DNA from: Seminavis robusta
Lineage: Eukaryota; Bacillariophyta; Bacillariophyceae; Naviculales; Naviculaceae
Direction: 5' to 3'
Assembly (NCBI GenBank): GCA_903772945.1
Contig: CAICTM010000422.1
Span: forward strand, 1 to 64,000
Length of the DNA stretch: 64,000 nt
A program made the position numbers and the translations under genes. The stretch's first letter is position 1, and every line of letters begins with the position of its first letter. Below the pieces are notes generated by a model that saw nothing but the letters and a program-made list of their open reading frames with translations, was not told the DNA's origin and searched no databases. Below are positions 1 to 11,800 of this stretch, one piece after another.

Positions 1-1362
1 GAAGGTCGAGAAAGGTAGAAACACCCAAAACAAAGGGAAAGACAGGGTAACACGTAGAGCCTGGTACTCCATGTACACGGTTGTATTCCCAGTTTCATGG
101 GGAGCAGATACCTTTACCGTAATAATATGTGCGAATGAATGCGGTTCGAGTTTTCGAGTTGATCTTGCGCATTTGGAAGTTGAAGCCAATTCCTTGATCC
201 AGACCGCCTTTGAAGTTCTGCTCGGGAGAACTCCTAAAAGCAACCAGCGTACGTACCGGGGTACCTACATCGTACGACGGCCCTTTGAATTTAATTAAGA
301 AAGATAGGTCTATTAAATTTATTTTTCGAATCACTCAAGCTTCCAGGTGGCTAGCAAGAGCGAGCTCTAGCTGGTAGCAAGCTAGAGACAAGAGAGTTAC
401 AGCGGTGCTCGAGTTCGCGTCGGTCCGCAAGACACAATAATGTCCAATGGCTACTAGGTGTTCGGACCTAAGTTTTTGTTACTTAAATACACATGCTGTG
501 GAATGATTCAAGACATTGCGAAAGTCACTATACCTACCAGTTGTTTGTGAAAAATATGAATTCCTACTCTATGCTCTATCCTGTGTCAAACAATAATTCT
601 GTTTTTTAATTAAAATAAAGTACATAGAGTAATCATTTATGTAAAATTATATATTATGTACATTTTGCAATCATTTGTTACAAAATAAACGGTAATAATC
701 TGGCGGTTTGAATGGACACGGCTGCAAGGGACAATGCGAAAGCGGACTTACTTATCTTGGCCATCAAGAGACCCTGAGGGGCGCGTCAAAAGAGAATACA
801 AGAAGCTGCCAAGAAGCTTCCCAAAATAAACTCCAAAAGCAGTCTTGGATACTATTTAGCATGGAATATAGATAAATATTCGTAGGAAGGCTGATACAAG
901 GCATAGCGCGCACTACGCAACGCGACTTGAACATCTGGTTGACTCTGACTCCCACTTCTCTCGCACCAATTTTCCAAACTTGAGTTCGATCGAAGAACAA
1001 CAGGCAGCAGTTGTTGCTGGGCCCACCAAACACTGCTTATCGGCCATTGAATTGCAGTTAAAGAGTATAAAGCTACTCGTAATAGCTGGTGGTTCTCCAG
1101 CTCTACCATATTGGGCTGGAACACAAAGAAGCAACAATTTTATTCTAAAGACCCAACCATCTGTACAAGCAGCAAGAAAAGGCAACGCTGCTTTGTTGCG
1201 TCGGAAAAAACACAAGCTGTTAATAATACCCAGGCTGCACCGAGAACCACCACGAAAACGACGTGGCGATTGTATAGTGCTCTGTCTTCTCCCGTTCCTT
1301 TATCTATCCTTGCCTCCAACCATCGCAATCCCCACTACAAATACACATTGAACATATCCACC
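1..1362. other. Intergenic, no gene seen
   Basis: No open frame here resembles a protein. The stretch 480-720 is AT-rich. The frame of the downstream kinase stays open back to about 1111, but that frame has no ATG before 1363, so this part is read as 5' leader. No RNA gene or repeat was recognised. Confidence 0.6.
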
Positions 1363-4269
1363 ATGTCATTGTCAACATCACCAACAGAAGCCGCAGGTCG
1401 TTCGATCGTCAATTTTGACACGGAGGACGACCTTCGTTTGGCGCTCATGAACATGAATATTGCTTCTCGCGAAGACTGCGCAGAGCATCGCGACGCAGCA
1501 GACGACGAGCGAATGGACGACACTGCAGCAGCAGAGGACGACGCAGAAGAAGTGTCTCTGGACGATGATTGGGATTGGACGTTGACCAACTACGACGCGG
1601 AAACCACAGAACCTCAAACGATTGCCAAGGAGGTCCAGCGTTTGAGAGTCCTCCAGTCCTATCAGATTGTCGGTGCCGAACGAGAAGAGGCGTTTGATCG
1701 ACTGTGTGATCTGGGTGCTCGAGTATTCGATGTTCCATTGACCTTTGTGGTTCTGATTGATATTGGACGACAATGGTTCGCGTCGCAACATGGACTGGGC
1801 GATTCTCGAGATGGTCCTCGTAATTTGGCATTTTGTCGATACACAATCATGCACAAGGAGGACATGCTCATTGTCAACGACTGTACAAAGGACTATCGGT
1901 TTCGCGATTCCGTCTATGTCACTGGTGAGGCACACCTGCGGTTTTATGCAGGAGTTCCGCTGCTGTCGCCGGAAGGACACAGATTGGGAACCTACTGTAT
2001 TGTAGATACAAAGCCATGGCACAATGGCATGACAGATGCTCAAAAGGCTAATTTGAAGGACTTTGCTGCCATGGCAATGAAGGCAATGGTCGATAGAAGA
2101 GAAATCAAACAAAAGGTCAATAGAGACGCTTCGCAGCTCGTTGCCTCGGCAGCACATGATCTCATCACTCCGCTCACGGGGATGCGACAAACACTCAAAA
2201 CACTACAGGCCGATGAAGGCTTGCAGAAACAACTCGAACTACGACACAAAAAGAGTCTAGCCACCACCATGGCCACCGCCGATATGATGCAGCAGATATG
2301 CACTACAACACTGCAACATTTGGAAGAAACGGAACATTCACTAGCTACTTCCAATACATGTGAAAAGAAACAAGACAAAGCCAAGCCGAGCAGCGGAACG
2401 AACACTGCTCTTCTCACCAGCGGCAACGACGACGGCACTGCGTCTTCTGCTTGTGTGGACGTGAAAGAATGCATGCAGCGACTCCATGGCATTATTGATC
2501 CTCTGCCCAAACGAGTTCCAGTCATCTTTTCGGTAGAGCCGGATGTACCGCTACACATCATGAGCGATGACGTCAAGATCCTCAGAGCTTCGCTCAATCT
2601 ATTGTCCAGCGCTTGCTCCAAGACGTTTCATGGTCAGATCCAATTCCGTGTCTTTCAAAGGCTGGGGCAGCTCGTATTTGAGTGCGAAGATAGTCGTCCC
2701 GCTGCTACTGCAGTAGTTGCAGCAGACCACGATTGTCTGCACAACAAGTGTGGGACTACGGCTATGGAACAGGAAATGTCGACGTTGGGATTGAATTCCT
2801 TGGCATCACAAGTCAGCGCTCTTGGGGGCAAATACGGGTACAGATCACATGGCTTGTCACCTCAAAGCATCGACTCCAAGGGGCGGCCCAAAAAGGGAGC
2901 CTACTTTTGGTTCTCCATTCCCATCAAGGAGGCAGACGCATCCATGATGATGCAACCACCCGCGCCAGCAGTGGTCTCACCCATCACGGATGCCAACAAG
3001 TGCACCACCACGACCCACGTCGAGCAAGAGGTTCTCTCCTCCACGATTCATCCCATTGAAATGAAACAAGCCAGGTCAGCGGCGACAGTGACTGGGTCTT
3101 CATCGTCATCATCCGAGACTCCAAAGAACTCCGCTGCTGCTGCCCATAAAATGGACATTGCAATGACAACTGAAGACTCCTCCTCCAAGCCAACGAGGTA
3201 TAGAAGAGCTCTTGTCATCGAGGACTCGACGGTCGTTCGGAAGAGCATTGCACGTGCTCTGTCCAAAAAGGGATACGAAGTCTTTCAAGCGGTTGATGGA
3301 GTCGAAGGACTGGCAGAGTTGCAGGACAAGATCTTTGACGTGACATTTTGCGATTTCATGATGCCGAATTTGAGTGGACCTCAATGCGTCCAACATTATC
3401 GTCAGTGGGAACAAAAGCACCGGCCGCAGTTCTCCCAGTACATTATTGGAATGTCCGCCTACGCCAACGAGGCAGATATCAGTATGGGGCTCGCGGCAGG
3501 TATGAATGAATATCGAGCCAAGCCCATGACAACCAAAGTGATTGGAGAATTGTGCACTGGGCAGGCAGTGCAAAAGTTAAGTGCTATACTGGACAAGATC
3601 CCAATGCGACGAAATCAATTCGTCTTTCCTGATTCCGACAAGAATTGGGGAAGGTCACCTCCGGACGAGGCGATGGACAAGCTTATGAGTAATACGCCCA
3701 CTCCGCGGCGAACTACTAATACTCGTGGCAGAGACGACATGGAGGTGGAAGTGAAGTCGGGCGGGCAAGGTGACATGCGTTCGTCGAAGCGCCTGAAACT
3801 GACCGAACTCGTGTCCAGGGCGAACGTTATTCCCGAAAAGGTGTGCCTTTTGGGAACCAAGCAGAGCATGACGAAAGCCGACGCATTTGCAAGGAACATG
3901 GACGCTCTAGGGTGGAAGATTGTCACAGTGAATGAACGGAACGAAGTACTGCAGCTCCTGAAAGCGAACCGGTGGGGCGCGGTGCTACTGTTTGACGACC
4001 TCCAATTGTCGGAAGGTGGGTTTGTTGCAAAGTTTCGCGAGTGGGAGAAGGCCAGCCGGACCGATCGACAAGACAACGTTTTTCTTGTGAGGGGTTGTGG
4101 AACCTATTCAGGTGGCAGTAGCACCGGCGACATCCCGAGTGGTTTCGACGGCGAGCTTGACAGGAGCTTGCTCTGGGAGCAAATAAAGCATGCTTTGGCA
4201 CTGGCTCAAGGAAACATGAAGCCTCCTACAATAGTCCACGACACCAACTGGAACGTGGTTAGAAGTTAG
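1363..4269 (+). CDS. Hybrid sensor histidine kinase (GAF-HisKA-ATPase-REC) with degenerate second receiver
   Basis: Predicted 968 aa, single exon. The start is ATG 1363 in a strong ACCATG context; the frame is open further upstream but without ATG. After an acidic N-terminus, a GAF domain covers about residues 95-245. A HisKA-like helix follows, with His265 in AAHDLITPLTG. The ATPase region is diverged: the N-box reads LNLLSSACSK and the G1 box is reduced to CEDSRPA, while the end motif FWFSIPI is kept, so ATP binding is doubtful. A canonical receiver lies at about 612-735, with phospho-acceptor Asp664 (CDFMMP) and Lys720. Residues about 827-960 look like a second receiver (LFDDLQL in place of CDFMMP) that lacks the usual Lys. 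A paralogue with the same order lies at 36233-30425 on the other strand. Role inferred: phosphorelay sensor of an unknown cytosolic signal; no membrane segment is visible. Confidence 0.85.
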   Translation: MSLSTSPTEAAGRSIVNFDTEDDLRLALMNMNIASREDCAEHRDAADDERMDDTAAAEDDAEEVSLDDDWDWTLTNYDAETTEPQTIAKEVQRLRVLQSYQIVGAEREEAFDRLCDLGARVFDVPLTFVVLIDIGRQWFASQHGLGDSRDGPRNLAFCRYTIMHKEDMLIVNDCTKDYRFRDSVYVTGEAHLRFYAGVPLLSPEGHRLGTYCIVDTKPWHNGMTDAQKANLKDFAAMAMKAMVDRREIKQKVNRDASQLVASAAHDLITPLTGMRQTLKTLQADEGLQKQLELRHKKSLATTMATADMMQQICTTTLQHLEETEHSLATSNTCEKKQDKAKPSSGTNTALLTSGNDDGTASSACVDVKECMQRLHGIIDPLPKRVPVIFSVEPDVPLHIMSDDVKILRASLNLLSSACSKTFHGQIQFRVFQRLGQLVFECEDSRPAATAVVAADHDCLHNKCGTTAMEQEMSTLGLNSLASQVSALGGKYGYRSHGLSPQSIDSKGRPKKGAYFWFSIPIKEADASMMMQPPAPAVVSPITDANKCTTTTHVEQEVLSSTIHPIEMKQARSAATVTGSSSSSSETPKNSAAAAHKMDIAMTTEDSSSKPTRYRRALVIEDSTVVRKSIARALSKKGYEVFQAVDGVEGLAELQDKIFDVTFCDFMMPNLSGPQCVQHYRQWEQKHRPQFSQYIIGMSAYANEADISMGLAAGMNEYRAKPMTTKVIGELCTGQAVQKLSAILDKIPMRRNQFVFPDSDKNWGRSPPDEAMDKLMSNTPTPRRTTNTRGRDDMEVEVKSGGQGDMRSSKRLKLTELVSRANVIPEKVCLLGTKQSMTKADAFARNMDALGWKIVTVNERNEVLQLLKANRWGAVLLFDDLQLSEGGFVAKFREWEKASRTDRQDNVFLVRGCGTYSGGSSTGDIPSGFDGELDRSLLWEQIKHALALAQGNMKPPTIVHDTNWNVVRS

Positions 4270-4768
4270 AGAGTCAAACGATGTGGGCAGAAGCTCAAGC
4301 AACATTTTTATCGGGGTGCTCATCTTTTGCAACTCTACGCTTACGTAAAAGTTAGAAATACATAATATTTTAAAATCGCATCGCGACTACTTCATGCAAC
4401 CGGTAGATGACATGGTAGAGGTGCCTACCGTTAGCACCGTTGGTCTTGAAGAGTTGACATATCGACGCGCCCCAGTCTCATTGCTTTTCTTTTATCTGGT
4501 GCGGACGACGAGGTTTAAGTGGAACAGCTAAAACGTCGGGACTCGACTCGCACCCTGTAGCTGACTGGGCTGGGATCTCTTGGGGTTCTGAAGCCAACGG
4601 AGCACTGCCCATGCCATCCATTTGTTTTCGATGAAGTTTCTACTTAGACATTAGCCACTACCGGTACCGGTACTGAACCAGCCCCTGCACACACCAACCC
4701 ACATACCAACAACTTAATCCGTGGCTGCTAACCCAATCATGCTCTATTTTAAAGCAGCTACCTGGTAG
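4270..4768. other. Intergenic between converging genes
   Basis: 3' ends of the kinase (+) and the amidase (-) face each other. It contains the motif ACCGGTACCGGTAC near 4660 and no open frame of interest. Confidence 0.6.
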
Positions 4769-6914
4769 CTAGCTGACGGGTTGTAGATATGCCTGCGGTT
4801 TGGATTGAAAGTTGGCAATTTTTTCAATCTCCTTCATCGCGTAGAGACATGTCTCATCCCGAAATGCTGGTGCCAGTATGCTGACACTCATTGGCAGCCC
4901 AGAACTGCAACGCAATGTGAGACAACGCAGTGCCACAGGAAGGGAAGCGCCCACGTAGTTCGTCTCTTACCTTTTCTCCATGACTTTGGCGGCCGCTCGC
5001 GCAAAATGATCTGTCTGATCTCTGGGAAGAGCTTCCCCCTTTGTCTTGTCATTATAGAAATGTTGTTCGTCGCGTTGAATGGTTGTCACTGGCACCACTC
5101 CACTGGGCCATCCTAACAAAGGCGCAATTTGCATGTAACTGACGTTTGGATTGTCCTTTGCAGTTCCCAGAAATGGTGCAGGTGTTGGCATGGCCGGGTG
5201 CAGAATGACATCCACCCCCGCCTCCTTCACTGCGTCTGACCATTTGCTTCGTAGTTCCATCAAGTCGGCCATTGCTTGCCAAACCTGATAGACGGTGGAG
5301 ATATCCTCTGTCATGGTGTGTTTGATTGTTGACATTTTCAAAAGTTTGTATGAGGGAGGATTGAAGTCGTTTCCAAACAACATGCTCCCAACAAATCCAC
5401 CGTGTGATACGGTACACAAAGCAACGCACACCCAACGAGTTTCACTTACTGCTGGCTTGGAACAAATGTGCCATTCGAGGCCCCATGACCAGCCGAATCA
5501 ACCACGTTATTATAGGCACAGCCCAAAGGGGTATTGGTACCATGTCTGCCCAAAGCATCGTTTGAATTTCCGCTATGGGTAGTTCCCCATCTAACGCTTC
5601 TCGCACGACCCTTCCAATTCCTTCGGAAGCATTGATTCGAATAAGCAATCCGAAGTGGTCCCATCCATTGCTCGGTGGTTCGAACCGTACACACTTGTGT
5701 CCACCCATTGTTTGTAGATTGTGTATGGTTTCTCGCAAGGCTCGTTTGGATGCGGTGCACGGTTCATACCAATCATCCGTTTCAAAGTATCCAATGGTGA
5801 GCTTTTTTGGTTGATTGTAGAGCTCCTCATAACGGAACGGTACGGGTGGTGAATGCGCCGGATCTGCGTTTCGAAACAAGTGCGGGACACAAATCGCCTT
5901 CATGTAAAGGATGCAATCGTCGACACACCGGGCCATGGGTCCAATGGTTGTGGAAAGCGCAATGGATATGCCATGTTTATCCTCCGAACGAGGCTTGATG
6001 CAATCTTTCAGCGACGATCTCCAAGTGGTTGGTTTGAATCCAACAATGCCACAGTAGCATGCCGGTATTCGAATAGACCCGGCTCCATCGGAGCTGACGG
6101 ACAAGGGTACGCATCCCATTGCCACCAAAGCGGCATCACCTCCTGATGACCCCCCTGGAGTTCGCGCCAGATCATAAGGATTGGTGGTTGTGCCCCAAAT
6201 GCGATTGTGTGTTTCGGCAAGCATGAGCATTTGCACAACATTTCCCTTGACGAGTGGAATGGCCCCACCAACCGTTCGAAGTGTTTCCACCAAGAGACAA
6301 TCCTGTTTGTCGGGACGAAGGAGACGACATGTCATGCCCGCCGTAGCATACGTATTCTTGACGCCAATCCATTCCTTGACACACACTGGGACTCCAAACA
6401 GGGGAGGAGGCTCAATGCCGTCCTTTTCTTGAAAGTTTGCCAAGTTTGATGCCGCTTGAAATGCCTCATCGTAGAGTTCTTCGGTAATGGCATTGATCTG
6501 TTTGCTCCGACCAAACTTACGACACCGATGGGCCAACAGGGAGATGTTTTCGTGGGCTTGCAATGTTCCTTGCAGAATTTCGTGTCGCGTCTGTGTGGCC
6601 GTCTTCCAACAATCATCACTTTCGTTTGGTTCAACTCGTTTCTGCTGCTGCAAGAGTACCTTGTGAACCTTTTTGTCTCGTTGTTGCCGCACCAGTGCAA
6701 TCCACTTTCCAAGCTCTTGCCGTCGCTGTCCCAGTTTTACCAGACGAGGAAAGTAGATGTACGTGCCAGCGGCCACCAGAAACCAAAGAACATTGCAAAA
6801 CAGCAGAAATAATGATACCGGCGAAGAGGAACCTTCGTCAGCATCAGCTATACTACTACTAGTTTCTTGATCAAACTCCGCTTGGAGCTGTTGCTGTTCG
6901 TAAGAGAAAGACAT
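4769..6914 (-). CDS. Membrane-anchored amidase, FAAH-like
   Basis: Three exons on the minus strand: 6914-5450, 5307-4971 and 4904-4769. The introns of 142 and 66 nt have GTAAGT and GTAAGA donors and CAG acceptors. The spliced frame is 1938 nt, 645 aa, and aligns without a gap to the amidase-signature family. Residues 34-56 form a membrane anchor, as in fatty acid amide hydrolase. The Ser-cisSer-Lys triad is visible: Lys180 (PVCVKEW), Ser256 in GGSSGG and nucleophile Ser280 in DGAGSIRIP. The 24-residue spacing between the two Ser matches FAAH. The C-terminus keeps GLPMSVSILAPAF. Likely reaction: hydrolysis of a fatty-acid amide or other amide at a membrane face; the substrate is not shown by sequence. 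It is divergent from the kinesin-like gene, with about 250 bp between the starts. ATG 6914 is the only good start. Confidence 0.9.
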
Positions 6915-7166
6915 GGCATCTCCTGTTGTCTTGACAATGGCAGCAGCTGTGAGTAAAAGTGATGGATGTCAATGAATGTGGCCGTCCAAGAAAAAAGCAC
7001 ATCTTTACTAGGGTTAGCGTTCCATTTTGAAAAAGCACAGTGAGCATCACCTGCATGGAAGATGGACACCACCACACAACGACGTCCTCCAAGCAACCAG
7101 GGCTTGCACCAGGAAGATTGATTGAATTCTGACTGAGTGGAGCTTTTGGAACAAGCAAGCGACACC
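6915..7166. promoter_or_regulatory. Shared divergent promoter region
   Basis: The 252 bp between the two start codons (amidase on minus, kinesin-like on plus) must hold the 5' leaders and promoters of both genes. No specific box is identified. Confidence 0.4.
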
Positions 7167-8591
7167 ATGTGGAAGAGTTTATTGGGAAACATCTCTCCAT
7201 CTGTGAATTTGTCCACTATAACAGCAGCGCTGAACGAGCCAGATGATCCAATACTGGTACCGACAGAAGAAGAGGAATTCCCCCACTCAACATCTGCACC
7301 ATCAACAAATGCACCAGCACCCGTACATTCCACCATCGACCATTCCGATGGATTCTTTACTCCACCCAAGCTTCCACCGTCACCTCGTGTGGTTCAGCGA
7401 AGCAACGATTCTGCCAGTGATCGAGAAATCATTGCCGCTCGAATTGGACTCGGGTCTCTCAGAACAAAAACACCCAGTCGACAAAATTCCAGCCGCAATG
7501 AACCCCTCATGGAAACACAAACACGTGACTGCATCTCCCTGGTGGAGACTGCCAAGAGTGGAGGAATTGCCACTCTGCTGATATTTGAACACTCGCCAGC
7601 AGGAAAGAGACACACTCTGGAGGCTGTGCTGCCCGTAGTCACCGAACGCATATTTTCGTCATTGCCGGTCAATCATAGTGTGAAAGTCACCATCGTGGAG
7701 CTCTGTGGGAATCTGTGCGTGGATCTGCTCGATGAAGAATCGCCGTCTCCAGTCAGAGTCCTTGACACGGACGATGGTTCGGTCAAATATGTGGGAGCTC
7801 TGTCCAAGGTTGTTGCTACACCGGAAGCGCTTTTTGATGACATTGTCACCGCCATGGGACGTACAAACGGTAACTTTGGAGGAAAGGGCAACAGCAACAA
7901 CAAAGATGGTGGTTGGTTCTCTCGTCATTTAATCTGCCGCATCGTTATTCTGCCACCTCCCGAGGCTCCTTCATCGATTCGGAAAGGCACCTTAACTTTG
8001 CTAGATTGCACCGGTCCCTCCAGCAAAGTGGATGCCAGTATGCGGGTGCTCAAAGAGTGTCTTCGCGCCTCCAAATACGCCGGAAGCACAATTGGTGGCA
8101 ACATCAGCAGCAACAACGACAACAATGGTCCACCCTACTCCCATAGTACCGTAACTCGCTGTTTGAGGGAAGGCCTGCGGGAAGATGCCACTTTTCATGT
8201 CATTGAGGCCGACAATCCAGATCAAACCGCGCCAACCTTGAAAAACACGAATTCCTATGAAAGCATTTTTTCAGATGATTCATCATCACCAACGAGCGGC
8301 AATACAACACCAAAGGTACTGCCAGTACCTCCCAGAAGGTGGGACAACACAAGCCTCTGCGACTGGCTCGTTAGCAGACATCTCATAGACGACCGGGCAT
8401 CGGTTCCACGGAACTTGACAGGGACTGTTGCTATGAAAATGACCAAGGTAGAGTTGCAGATGGCTCTGTATGGCAACACAGATTACAAAAAGGCAGACCG
8501 TCTCTATCGATGTCTTCGGTCAGAGACGGACAGAGTTGCACGTCTAGAGGTGAAGAAAAGGATGCGTTGCAATAGGGTGCAGAATGAATGA
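7167..8591 (+). CDS. Kinesin-like protein with degenerate motor and SAM-like C-terminus
   Basis: Predicted 474 aa, single exon, from ATG 7167 (ACCATG context). The frame extends upstream only with a GTG. Residues about 125-335 follow the second half of a kinesin motor. SPAGKRHT (Lys147) lies where the P-loop GQTGSGKT belongs, VTIVELCGNLCVDLL matches the VSYLEIYNE..DLL strand, and LTLLDCTGPSS stands for LVDLAGSE of switch II. The SSRSH switch I is reduced to RH. The first part of the motor is replaced by a Pro/Ser/acid-rich N-terminus. Residues about 390-460 (CDWLVSRHLI ... LTGTVAMKMTKVELQMAL) look like a SAM domain, a protein-protein interaction fold. Inference: a non-motile kinesin-derived scaffold, since nucleotide-binding residues are lost. 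It could alternatively be a very diverged active motor, but the broken P-loop argues against this. Confidence 0.65.
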   Translation: MWKSLLGNISPSVNLSTITAALNEPDDPILVPTEEEEFPHSTSAPSTNAPAPVHSTIDHSDGFFTPPKLPPSPRVVQRSNDSASDREIIAARIGLGSLRTKTPSRQNSSRNEPLMETQTRDCISLVETAKSGGIATLLIFEHSPAGKRHTLEAVLPVVTERIFSSLPVNHSVKVTIVELCGNLCVDLLDEESPSPVRVLDTDDGSVKYVGALSKVVATPEALFDDIVTAMGRTNGNFGGKGNSNNKDGGWFSRHLICRIVILPPPEAPSSIRKGTLTLLDCTGPSSKVDASMRVLKECLRASKYAGSTIGGNISSNNDNNGPPYSHSTVTRCLREGLREDATFHVIEADNPDQTAPTLKNTNSYESIFSDDSSSPTSGNTTPKVLPVPPRRWDNTSLCDWLVSRHLIDDRASVPRNLTGTVAMKMTKVELQMALYGNTDYKKADRLYRCLRSETDRVARLEVKKRMRCNRVQNE

Positions 8592-8896
8592 ATGAATGAT
8601 GACCCTCTAAGTCAAGCCATAAAGTACGTCTATAGACACTAGTTTTGTTCTTCCTTCCCCGGTAGATCTAGCTAGAGTTCTAGAGTTATCCACATAATTT
8701 GCTGCCTAGTATTACCGTTCTAACGAAAGACCATCTGCGCTTCCCTCCTGATACGAGTACATGTAAGGTGCCTTGGTGTAACTCAAAACCTCCAAAGCGT
8801 TGAGCTCTTGCACCTACGGTATGCCTCTTACGTAATGTATTGTCGTTCTTGGATCATTTCCTGTTTGCGGCCAGTCAGTTTATACGCCCGAGAGCT
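8592..8896. other. Intergenic between converging genes
   Basis: About 305 bp of 3' flank for two converging genes. It begins with a short GAAT tandem run overlapping the stop of the kinesin-like gene. Nothing else is seen. Confidence 0.5.
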
Positions 8897-11800
8897 CTAC
8901 GCCAAAACCCCATCAGTTGAGAAGCTCTCCCGCATGGACTCTGATTCTTTCGCCTCCAACTCTGCCACCTTGATTTGATCGTAGCAACTGATAAAGATAC
9001 CAATCGAGACAATAAATGCCAGCCACGTACTGTAGTACAAATCACCAACACTTTGCCCCGGGCTGCCAATTCCAGTGACCATTGCTGTTCCAACGCCATA
9101 AAGAAGCATTAGAAAGATGGATGTCACGGCCTCACAATGAGCCCTAGACCTGGTAGAGAGGAATCTTGTAGGGACCAGGACTCGAATGAAAACCACAGTT
9201 CCACTGATAGTGATGCCCGTTGCCGCAATAATCATAGCAAGCACTGTCCTTGAACAAAACGTCAGGGCCGAGTTCCGAAATTCAATATCGCATTGGTCTG
9301 AAATAGAATGCCAAATATGAAGAGCTGCACCCAGGATGACAAAGCATACTTTCCCAATTGCAGCCCAAACAACTGACATGTAGTCTTCTGACTCCAATCC
9401 CAACGCTTCCTGAAAATAAGATGTCATTTGAATCCCTGCAGTAATGATAGATGCCCACGAGAAGTAGTACAAATTTGCCATTTCAATCTCTCCAACACCA
9501 TTCACTGCCCAAGAGTCTTTCGAGTGCATGGTCAGGACGAGATCGAGCAGCCACACTTCAAAACACACCAGAGAAAGAACACCTCCACACCAAAACCGTG
9601 ATACAATGGCGTAAGACTCCTTGAAAAGACAAAGCAAGAACATCGCAGCGGAGACAAGAGCCACCGTTGTCGGGGCCAAAATCATATATTTCTCCGAGAG
9701 GCTCAAGGCGAATCCTTGGTTTGCTGCTGCATCAATCGCCGATCCAGCACAAACAGTTGAAAAGGCAAACAGGAAAAAGTACCTCCTCAGGCGACTGGCC
9801 CTTTCCTTTTCAAGTGCATCTTTAGACTCGTCATTTTGTCCCTGCTGATTTGTTTGCCGATGGGATTTTGCTCCGTTGCCATTGTCGGATGCACTTGCTG
9901 GGTTGGTTTCTCCTTCTGTTTCGCGTGCAAGACTTGGCGCTCTGTACGACGGCTGTCTGCTGTATCGTCGCGAATTGTGTTTTTGCTCATGATTGCCGCC
10001 CTCGTCGTTGTCGATATTGAAGTACTCTTCGACGCACCCGAGACTAATTCGCAGGCAGAGCAAGAAGCAGAGCCAACTTCCATAATACAGGTTGCCAACG
10101 CGGGATGCAGGCCCATGGATCGAGCTCACGCAAAGCGCGTTCCAGCCCAACCACAGACTCAGTACGACGCTCAGCAACAGTTCGGTTCTCAGTGGAAAGT
10201 GGTGATTCTTTGTGACCATCATTTCAAGGGCCAGTTCGTGGTAGACACCTCCACATGCTTCCACATACAAGGCGTCAGCAGCCGCACTTCGCCGTGCCAG
10301 TAAGTGGAGAACGATTGCGGTACCACAAAGTATTACAGCCACAAACCCCGACAAAAGCGAGAAGAAAGTTCGTTTGCACAGTGCTTCCGATAGATTGCTG
10401 TCTTGGTTCGCCAGGACGACACAAACTCGTCCGTAGGCTTTATTCTCTTCCACAACGTTCCACCAGCTGATTCGATCATTGGTTGACAAATAGTCATCAT
10501 CGTCATACAGGCTTAGCGCAGCAGGTAGCAAAACTTCGTGGAACAAATGTGCTGAACTTGCCACAATCACCAAACTACAAAACAAGGCTGCTACCCAGAT
10601 TCCAGTGCGGACTCGTAGCTTGTAGAATGTTTGGTACCATTTGATTCTTGACGAGTGGTATCGCTGCGTTGTAGCTGGAATCGCCCCTGGCATGGAGGAG
10701 ACGGAAGAAAACTGTAACAAGGAATTGTCCATGGATCCTTTTGTGCTGATCATGTGTGAACCAGCCAGGGCATGTTTTTGGATGTGCAGAAATGCGGAGG
10801 ATGCGGCCGACACGGTGCTTGGATTGGAAGTTACGGGTGGTGCTGCCGACATTGTGCCGGCGGCGGGGGCTGTAATCATGGGAAGCCAGTGTTGCCTCAC
10901 AAATGCGCCTCCCAATAGGTAGAAAATCAACATAGCGAGAAGTTCAGATATCCAAGAAAGGTAGTAGAGATTTGCGTTGTCGCCAACCCTTCCCATTGCA
11001 TCAACGGCAGCCAAGCTGGTGTAGGGATTGTCGCTATCATTGGACCGTGGACGTAGCATCACAAGGACGATCCCAACAGTCCAGGCGGCCAGAATCAAGC
11101 CGGAGACGAACAATAGAGGAAGGTAGAATGAGTAGAAGCACGGGGGGCTCTGTGCCATGAGAGGGACTTTTGCTCCATCTCTCATCTTCCCGTATGACCT
11201 TTGGTGCTGGCGCAATATCCCGAGCGCCAACAATGACCCAGCCCCAGTAATGAGCCCCACAGGAACCATGACTTGTCGAAACATTTCCTTGCAGGTTGCT
11301 GTTACAAGTAACATCTCGCTGGCGTAGACATCGTCATCAGTTCCCTGGTCGTCGTAGTTTTCTTGGCTGGCATTGTCTCCAGAGTACCCGTCGTCGCCCC
11401 CTCCAAGGAGAGCCATCAGGGCATCTGTTTCGTTGGATATACAGTGATTCTGGGCGTCCCAAGCAGAAAACAAAGCCAGAGTCGTCGTCAAGAAAATAGC
11501 CGCAAACAGGGCTCTAGGGATCTTGTATGGGTTGCTGTTGCTCTCATGGTTTCTGAATGGATGCTGCCATGGCAATTTGAGAATATTAATTGGAACTCGA
11601 CGGCCTCCCTTTCCAGGAGATAGGCCAGTCTCTCGTAGATTGTCTTCTTGAGTTTGCAGTTGGTCCGCAAACATAAATGACGTGTTTGCGATATCCGCTG
11701 TTGTCGACACTTCCAATGAGAAAGAAGGCCACCTTTGTCGCAATCTGCGCTTCCTGGAAGCCTCCGAGGCAGCAACAGCCGAAGGACTCATATTGGGAAC

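Noticed and set aside
1111-1362. N-terminal extension of the first kinase
   Set aside because: The frame is open but begins with TTG; no ATG before 1363 and the text is not conserved in the paralogue.
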